The notes under the pieces: model-generated
Seen by the model: only the letters and a program-made list of their open reading frames with translations
Told to the model about the DNA's origin: nothing
Databases searched by the model: none
Shown here: positions 60,619-64,000 of the stretch, in pieces
Layout: every line of letters starts with the position of its first letter
How positions within the stretch are numbered: the stretch's first letter is position 1
Made by a program: the position numbers and the translations under genes
From: JAVVHE01 sp032249695
GTDB taxonomy: Bacteria > Pseudomonadota > Alphaproteobacteria > Sphingomonadales > Sphingomonadaceae
DNA: 64,000 bases
Reading direction: 5' to 3'
Assembly (NCBI GenBank): GCA_032249695.1
Contig: JAVVHE010000003.1
Coordinates: forward strand, 94,208-158,207

Positions 60619-62404
60619 CGACCGCGAGCAGGGCTTCGCCATATGCCTCCAGCTTGCGGCTGCCAACGCCGGGGATCGCGGCGAGGCCGTCGAGCGTGGT
60701 GGGCTCGAGCAGCGCGACTGCGCGCAGCACCGAATCGTGGAACACCACATAGGGCGGCACGCCGTGCGCCGCGGCCGCCTCGCGCCGCCACTCGCGCAGC
60801 GCATCGAAACGGGCGAGCGCGTCGGCGCTGAGCTCGGGGCCGTCCGCCACCGCACCGGGCGCAGCGCCACGCTCGCGGCGTGGGGGGCGGGTGCTGTCGG
60901 CGCGCACTGCCACGGGCATCTCGCCCTTCAGGATCGGGCGCGCAGCGGCGCCAAGCGTCAACCCGTTGTACTCGGGGTCGGCCTCCAGCGCGCCCAGCGC
61001 GGTCAGGCGCCGCGCGACCGCGGTCCACTCGGCGGCTGGTCGGTCGCGCCCAATGCCCCAGACCGAAAGTTTATCGTGCCCCAGCTTCTCGGCGCGCTCG
61101 TCGGGCTCGCCGCGCAGCACGCGCGCGATATAGCCTGCGCCGAAGCGCTGGCCGGTCCTGTAGACCGCCGACAGGAACTTGCGCGCTTCGGTCGTCACGT
61201 CGCGCAGCGACGGCGGCGCCAGGCAGTTGTCGCACGCGCCGCAGCGGGCGGGCGCTTCCTCCCCAAAATAGCGCAACAGGATCGCGCGGCGGCAGCTTGC
61301 GGCTTCGGCATAGGCCACCAGCGCGTCGATCCGCGCGCGGTCGGCGGCCTTGCGCTCGGGCGGCGCGTCGCGCTCCTCGATCCGCTGCCGCGCCAAGGCC
61401 GCGTCGCCCGCCGCCCACAGCAGATGCGCAACCGCCGGATCGCCGTCGCGGCCCGCGCGGCCGGTCTCCTGATAATAGGCCTCGACCGATCCGGGCAGGC
61501 CGAGGTGCGCCACGAACCGCACGTCGGGCTTGTCGATCCCCATGCCGAACGCGATCGTCGCGACCATCACCACGCCCTCGCCGTGGGTAAAGGCGTGCTG
61601 GTGGCGGCTGCGCTCCGCGGCGCTGAGGCCGGCATGATAGGGCAGCGCGCGGATACCTGTCTGCTCGAGAGCGGTGGCGACCTTCTCGGTCCCGGCGCGC
61701 GATGGCACGTAGACGATGCCGCTCTGCCCGCGCCGCGGCCGAACGAAATCGATCAGCTGCTGTTGTCCGCCGGTGCGCGCGCGCACTTCGTAGCGGATGT
61801 TCGGCCGATCGAAGCCCGCGAGCACCAGCGCATCCGGCGCGATGCCCAGCTGCGCGAGGATGTCGTCGCGCGTGCGCGCGTCGGCGGTGGCGGTAAGCGC
61901 TGCGCGCGGCACACCGCGCAGCTGATCGAGCAGCGGACGCAGCTGGCGGTAATCGGGCCGGAAATCGTGGCCCCACTGGCTGACGCAATGCGCCTCGTCG
62001 ATCGCGACCAGGCTGAGGCGGCGGCCCGCGAGCGCGCGCTGGAAGGCGGTCGTCGTCGCACGCTCGGGCGCGACATAGAGCAGGTCGAGCCCGCCGGCCG
62101 CGAAGCGCTCCATCGCCTGCGCGTTGGCGTCGGCGTCCTCGCTGGTCAGGCAAGCGGCCGAGACGCCATTGGCATGGAGCGACCGCACCTGGTCGCGCAT
62201 CAGCGCAATGAGCGGCGAGATGACCAGCCCCGTCCCCGGCCGCGCGATCGCGGGCACTTGGTAGCAGATCGATTTGCCAGCGCCCGTGGGCATGACGGCG
62301 GCGACGTCCTTACCGTGCATCAGCCGCGCGACCACCTCGCCCTGGCGGCCGCGGAAAGCGGGATAGCCCCACACCCGGGCAAGGACGGCTTCGGCGGTTT
62401 CCAT
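60596..62404 (-). CDS. recQ: ATP-dependent DNA helicase RecQ
   Basis: RecQ unwinds DNA in recombination repair. It has Walker A MPTGAGKSICYQVPA, the DEAH box IDEAHCVSQWGHDFRPDY, and QETGRAGRDG in motif VI. A zinc-binding region has SCRRAILLRYFGEE and CGACDNC, followed by a C-terminal HRDC domain (ALARFDALREWRREAAAAHG). The ATG at 62404 (METAEAVLARVWGY) gives 602 residues. Confidence 0.95.
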   Translation of the reverse strand: METAEAVLARVWGYPAFRGRQGEVVARLMHGKDVAAVMPTGAGKSICYQVPAIARPGTGLVISPLIALMRDQVRSLHANGVSAACLTSEDADANAQAMERFAAGGLDLLYVAPERATTTAFQRALAGRRLSLVAIDEAHCVSQWGHDFRPDYRQLRPLLDQLRGVPRAALTATADARTRDDILAQLGIAPDALVLAGFDRPNIRYEVRARTGGQQQLIDFVRPRRGQSGIVYVPSRAGTEKVATALEQTGIRALPYHAGLSAAERSRHQHAFTHGEGVVMVATIAFGMGIDKPDVRFVAHLGLPGSVEAYYQETGRAGRDGDPAVAHLLWAAGDAALARQRIEERDAPPERKAADRARIDALVAYAEAASCRRAILLRYFGEEAPARCGACDNCLAPPSLRDVTTEARKFLSAVYRTGQRFGAGYIARVLRGEPDERAEKLGHDKLSVWGIGRDRPAAEWTAVARRLTALGALEADPEYNGLTLGAAARPILKGEMPVAVRADSTRPPRRERGAAPGAVADGPELSADALARFDALREWRREAAAAHGVPPYVVFHDSVLRAVALLEPTTLDGLAAIPGVGSRKLEAYGEALLAVVRSRSIR

Positions 62405-62552
62405 GGGCGCCGCGCGGCTTAGGCCGAAGCCCGCCCGCCCGCCAGCCCGGCTTTGCGGGCGCTGGCGTCCACACCGATCCGAACGGGCGCGGGCTTTGCG
62501 TGCGCGCCTCCGCGCGGGCATGGGAACGCCGACAGACGCACGACGGAGCGCC

Positions 62553-63524
62553 ATGAAACTCGCCACCTTGCATGACGGCAGCCGCGACGGGCGGCTGGTG
62601 ATCGTCTCGACCGACCTCGCCCGCTGCCGCCCGGCGCCGGTTCAGACGCTTCAGGCCGCGCTCGACGACTGGACCACCGCCGAGCCGCAGCTGCGCGCGG
62701 CGGCGGCAGCGCTGGAAGCCGGTTGCGGCGATCCGTTCGATCCGGCCCGGGCGCGAGCGCCGCTGCCGCGCGCCTATGCGTGGTACGACGGCTCGGCCTA
62801 TCTCAGCCACATGCGCCGCGTCCGCCAGGCGCGCGGGGCGGAGATGCCGCCGTCCTTTCACCACGATCCGCTGATGTATCAGGGCGGTAGCGACGTGCTG
62901 CTGGGGCCGCGCGATCCGATCCGCATCGCTGACGAGGGCTGGGGCATCGATTTCGAAGCGGAGGTCGGCGTGATCGTCGGGGACGTGCCGATGGGCGTCT
63001 CCGCCGCCGACGCCGCGCCGCACATCCGGCTGGTCGTGATCCTGAACGACGTGTCGCTGCGCAACCTCATCCCCGCCGAGCTCGCCAAGGGCTTCGGCTT
63101 TTTCCAATCGAAGCCGCCGACTGCGTTCGCGCCCTGTGCGGTTACGCCCGACGCATGCCCTGGCTGGGACGGAGCCAAGCTTAACCTGCCGATACGAACC
63201 GAGCTGAACGGCAAGCTCTACGGCGCGCCGAACACCGGCGCCGACCTGGCGTTCGACTTCCCGCGCCTCATCGCGCACGCGGCGATGACCCGGCCGCTGT
63301 CGGCAGGGACGATCATCGGCTCGGGCACCGTCTCGAACGAGGACGAGACCGTCGGAGGTGCGTGCCTGCAGGAAGCGCGCGTCATCGAGACGATCCGTGG
63401 CGGAGCTCCGACGACCGGCTTCATGCGCTTCGGCGACCGCGTCCGCATCGAGGTGCTGGACGAGGGCGGGCGCAGCGTCTTCGGCGCCATCGACCAGACC
63501 GTGGAGCATTACCCCGGCCCCTGA
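62553..63524 (+). CDS. fumarylacetoacetate hydrolase family protein
   Basis: A 323-residue protein of the FAH superfamily. These enzymes cleave or isomerise beta-keto acids with a divalent metal. The metal ligands are likely in FEAEVGVIVGDVP and the later NDVSLRNL, and GSGTVSNEDETVGGACLQE matches the family C-terminal block. The short N-terminal domain is that of the bacterial aromatic-degradation and acylpyruvase types. CGGAG is 6 bases before the ATG. Exact reaction unknown. Confidence 0.87.
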   Translation: MKLATLHDGSRDGRLVIVSTDLARCRPAPVQTLQAALDDWTTAEPQLRAAAAALEAGCGDPFDPARARAPLPRAYAWYDGSAYLSHMRRVRQARGAEMPPSFHHDPLMYQGGSDVLLGPRDPIRIADEGWGIDFEAEVGVIVGDVPMGVSAADAAPHIRLVVILNDVSLRNLIPAELAKGFGFFQSKPPTAFAPCAVTPDACPGWDGAKLNLPIRTELNGKLYGAPNTGADLAFDFPRLIAHAAMTRPLSAGTIIGSGTVSNEDETVGGACLQEARVIETIRGGAPTTGFMRFGDRVRIEVLDEGGRSVFGAIDQTVEHYPGP

Positions 63525-63576
63525 GCGCGCCGCCGGGGCTTGCAGTCGCGGCCCCCACGCCCCAGTGAAGATGCAT

Positions 63577-63656
<80 letters not shown>

Positions 63657-63765
63657 TCTTTTCTCAGCCCGTCCATGTTCGTGCCACATCGTCCTAAAAA
63701 GCGATATTTAGCAGCCGCTTACGTGGATCAGGCCGTTCCAACCGATTTCACCGAATTTCACGGAT

Positions 63766-63828
63766 TACCAACAGATTGTTGGTAGGAATTTTGGTCGTTG
63801 AGCTCGAATGTTGTAAGTTACCAACATG
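63766..63828. promoter_or_regulatory. inverted repeats over the integrase promoter region
   Basis: TACCAACA-GAT-TGTTGGTA (63766-63784) is a perfect 8-bp inverted repeat. A second, spaced pair ATGTTG (63808-63813) and CAACAT (63822-63827) reuses the same core and reaches the integrase ATG. Another TACCAACA copy is at 63819-63826. These look like operators for autorepression or an excisionase/integrase arm site. Confidence 0.5.
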
Positions 63829-64000
63829 CTCAGCGATGCCATGATCCGCAGCTTGAAGGCTGGACCCAAACCGACCAAGCACGCCGATGGCGGGGGCTTG
63901 TTCATTCTCGTCAACCCCGATGGCAAGAAGCATTGGCGACTGTCTTATCGGTTTGCGGGCAAACAGAAGCTGCTTTCCGGTTGGCCGTTTCCCATTGTGA
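63826..64000 (+). CDS. P4-type tyrosine integrase, N-terminal part
   Basis: The first 58 codons of a site-specific recombinase: MLSDAMIRSLKAGPKP, then HADGGGLFILVNPDGKKHW and RLSYRFAGKQKLLSGW. This is the DUF4102 N-terminal domain found in P4-like integrases. The catalytic domain lies beyond the window. Its codon use and base composition are less GC-rich than the rest of the window, as expected of transferred DNA. With tRNA-Pro it marks the left border of a genomic island. Confidence 0.88.
   Translation, partial: MLSDAMIRSLKAGPKPTKHADGGGLFILVNPDGKKHWRLSYRFAGKQKLLSGWPFPIV

Overview
This window is a GC-rich chromosomal segment that looks like Sphingomonas or a close relative (Alphaproteobacteria, Sphingomonadaceae). 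The reasons are a CcrM-type adenine methyltransferase paired with rnhB, a TrcR/DUF1013 cell-cycle regulator, a DUF6489-like gene next to mnmE, a complex-I NDUFA9-type dehydrogenase beside uppP, an NlpD/DipM-like gene beside surE, and sphingomonad-style dispersed palindromic repeats. Coding density is high, third codon positions are almost all G or C, and nothing before the last 200 bases looks foreign. Family names come from reading the protein sequences; no database search was possible.

Left part (1-24 kb): rsmG (cut by the edge), mnmG and mnmE on the minus strand, with two parS-like ParB sites in the mnmE-mnmG gap. This suggests that the parAB locus and probably the origin-proximal region lie just off the left edge. 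Next come a dienelactone hydrolase, quinone oxidoreductase, ubiA, a TIGR01244-type protein, a pyrB plus inactive-dihydroorotase pair, a GNAT acetyltransferase divergent from rlmB, a block of four unrecognised or weakly recognised cell-envelope-type genes (11.1-13.5 kb), tadA and gyrB. gyrB is tail-to-tail with ccrM-rnhB, and a perfect DnaA box sits before ccrM. A decayed katG follows, then lnt, metK and wecB with an operator-like promoter.

Middle part (24-46 kb): kup and alanine dehydrogenase, uppP with an NDUFA9-type gene, tRNA-Leu(CAG), acs divergent from trcR, tRNA-Tyr(GTA), a small secreted protein, dnaE carrying an in-frame palindromic repeat insertion, a TauE/SafE permease, and a full Kdp high-affinity K+ system. 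kdpD runs one way. A micro-ORF, kdpF, kdpA, kdpB, an outer-membrane barrel gene, kdpC and kdpE run the other way. With kup, the segment holds both a low- and a high-affinity K+ uptake route.

Right part (46-64 kb): a three-gene RND efflux set (TolC-like lipoprotein, adaptor, HME-type permease), a two-gene NfrB/NfrA-like glycan module, an alpha/beta hydrolase, an inactive LytM (NlpD/DipM-like) gene overlapping surE, a PNPOx-like protein, fumC, a small probably frameshifted membrane gene, recQ and an FAH-family enzyme. The window ends at tRNA-Pro(TGG), followed by the first 58 codons of a P4-type integrase. This is probably the left border of an integrated island that continues beyond the window.
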